Assembly: GCA_039649115.1 (NCBI GenBank)
Contig: JBBWZQ010000338.1
Coordinates: 1 to 64,000, forward strand
Length of the DNA: 64,000 bases
Direction: 5' to 3'
Origin: DATEJJ01 sp039649115
Lineage (GTDB): Bacteria; Actinomycetota; Actinomycetes; Mycobacteriales; Micromonosporaceae
Position 1 is the stretch's first letter, and every line of letters begins with the position of its first letter. The notes under the pieces are model-generated. The model worked only from the letters and a program-made list of their open reading frames with translations. It was not told the DNA's origin and did not search any database. This document shows positions 63,300-64,000 of the stretch, one piece after another. Position numbers and translations under genes: made by a program.

Positions 63300-63321
63300 G
63301 TTGATCAACAGACGTTGATCA
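63300..63321. promoter_or_regulatory. Palindrome GTTGATCAAC plus GTTGATCA repeat upstream of the SARP gene
   Basis: A perfect 10-base palindrome (63300-63309) is followed at 63314-63321 by a direct copy of its first eight bases, 84 bases upstream of the SARP start. It is a candidate operator. No regulator can be assigned. Confidence 0.35.
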
Positions 63322-63373
63322 CTTGCCGGGTTTCGCGATGGGTGTCAACGGGTCCAGGGTCCGGTGCGCGGGG

Positions 63374-64000
63374 TCAGCTGTCGGCGGTGCCGGCCGCCAG
63401 TTCGGCGGGAACGGCTTCGGGCAGGGCGGCGGGCAGGTCGGCGCCGCGGAAGGAAAGGCTCACGTCGTCGGCATCCTCAGGATCCCCGGTGGCATCCACG
63501 ATCACGACCTGGCCGGCCTTCAGTTCGTTGAAGAGAATGCGCTCGGAAAGCAGATCCTCGATCTCCCGTTGGACGGTCCGGCGCAGCGGCCGGGCACCCA
63601 TTGCCGGATCCCAGCCCTTTCGGGCCAACCATTTCCTGGCGCTGCCGGTCAGTTCGAGGCCCATCCCCCGGGTTCTTAGCTGCGCGTCGATCCGGGAGAT
63701 CATGATGTCGACGATCCGGAGAAGTTCGTCTTCGGTCAATTGGTGGAAAACGATCGTATCGTCGATGCGGTTGAGGAACTCGGGCCGGAAATGTTGCTTC
63801 AGCTCGTCGCCGACCTTCTGCCTGGTCCGGTCGTAGCTGGCCGCGGCGTCCTCCTCCGTCTGGAATCCGAGGGAAACCGACTTGGCCACGTCGCGGCTGC
63901 CCAGGTTGGTGGTGAGGATGACCACCGTGTTCTTGAAGTCCACGATGCGGCCCTGGCCGTCGGTCAGCCGCCCGTCCTCCAGGATCTGCAGGAGCGTGCC
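63374..64000 (-). CDS. clpC: ATP-dependent Clp protease ATP-binding subunit ClpC, C-terminal part
   Basis: The gene runs off the right edge, and 208 codons are visible. The sequence is the end of the second AAA+ module: LLQILEDGRLTDGQG, VVILTTNLGSRDV (sensor 1), FRPEFLNRIDDTIVFHQL (arginine-finger region) and MGARPLRRTVQREIEDLLSE (sensor 2). The acidic tail ends AELAAGTADS. ClpC unfolds substrates for ClpP. It is a housekeeping gene in actinomycetes, but a second divergent copy is possible. The tail differs from the usual Gly-rich ends I remember, so a paralogue cannot be excluded. It likely marks the right end of the secondary-metabolite region. Confidence 0.93.
   Translation of the reverse strand, partial: GTLLQILEDGRLTDGQGRIVDFKNTVVILTTNLGSRDVAKSVSLGFQTEEDAAASYDRTRQKVGDELKQHFRPEFLNRIDDTIVFHQLTEDELLRIVDIMISRIDAQLRTRGMGLELTGSARKWLARKGWDPAMGARPLRRTVQREIEDLLSERILFNELKAGQVVIVDATGDPEDADDVSLSFRGADLPAALPEAVPAELAAGTADS

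Overview
The window is very GC-rich and gene-dense. GTG starts are common and many genes overlap by a few bases. The gene families present (two AfsR/SARP-type regulators, NarL-type two-component genes, an F420-type oxidoreductase, cellulases with family-2 carbohydrate-binding modules, a SigF-like sigma factor and ClpC) point to a filamentous actinomycete, most likely of the Micromonosporaceae type. That placement is inferred from gene content and composition, not from a marker gene.

Layout. 1-8.7 kb holds the 3' end of a sigma factor gene, an SDR oxidoreductase and three secreted plant-polysaccharide hydrolases (GH28, GH5+CBM2, GH9+CBM2). 8.9-16.8 kb is a regulatory block: a large SARP with a 58-residue ORF just upstream, then two divergent paralogous sensor kinases and a NarL-type response regulator. 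17-25 kb is mixed: a large membrane protein, DUF885 and DUF899 proteins, an SRPBCC protein, a deoxysugar C-methyltransferase and a secreted selenium-binding/methanethiol-oxidase-like propeller. 25-36 kb looks like tailoring and export: P450, O-acyltransferase, MFS exporter, a serine-hydrolase-fold protein lacking its nucleophile, two methyltransferases, an LLM oxidoreductase, a StrG-like oxygenase and a glycosyltransferase. 36-46 kb is a compact module: TldE-TldD facing a class V aminotransferase, two oligopeptide-binding-type proteins without signal peptides, a small propeller, a 72-residue Cys protein and a homocysteine S-methyltransferase. 46-49 kb has a His-rich membrane protein, a CopC-like protein, an AraC regulator and a MerR regulator. 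49.4-59.7 kb is the signature enediyne cassette UnbL-UnbV-UnbU-PKSE-thioesterase. 59.7-64 kb has an F420-NADP-reductase-like gene, an HxlR regulator, a second SARP and the 3' part of clpC, which probably marks the right border.

How the genes may work together. The PKSE, its hotdog thioesterase and UnbL/U/V should build and process the enediyne-type polyene. The P450, methyltransferases, C-methyltransferase, acyltransferase and glycosyltransferase would decorate it, and the MFS protein would export it. The usual set of enediyne maturation enzymes (several oxidoreductases and P450s) is not visible here. The cluster is therefore either unusual or partly located elsewhere, and ring size cannot be decided.

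Two things stand out as possibly undescribed. First, the divergent kinases have complementary defects: one keeps its ATP-binding motifs but has Glu in place of the phospho-accepting His, while the other keeps the His but has lost the N, G1 and G2 boxes. Together they look like one kinase split over two proteins. Second, the TldD/E, aminotransferase and cytosolic peptide-binding-protein module sits between the glycosyltransferase and the enediyne cassette. It has the parts expected for a peptide- or thiol-linked building step.
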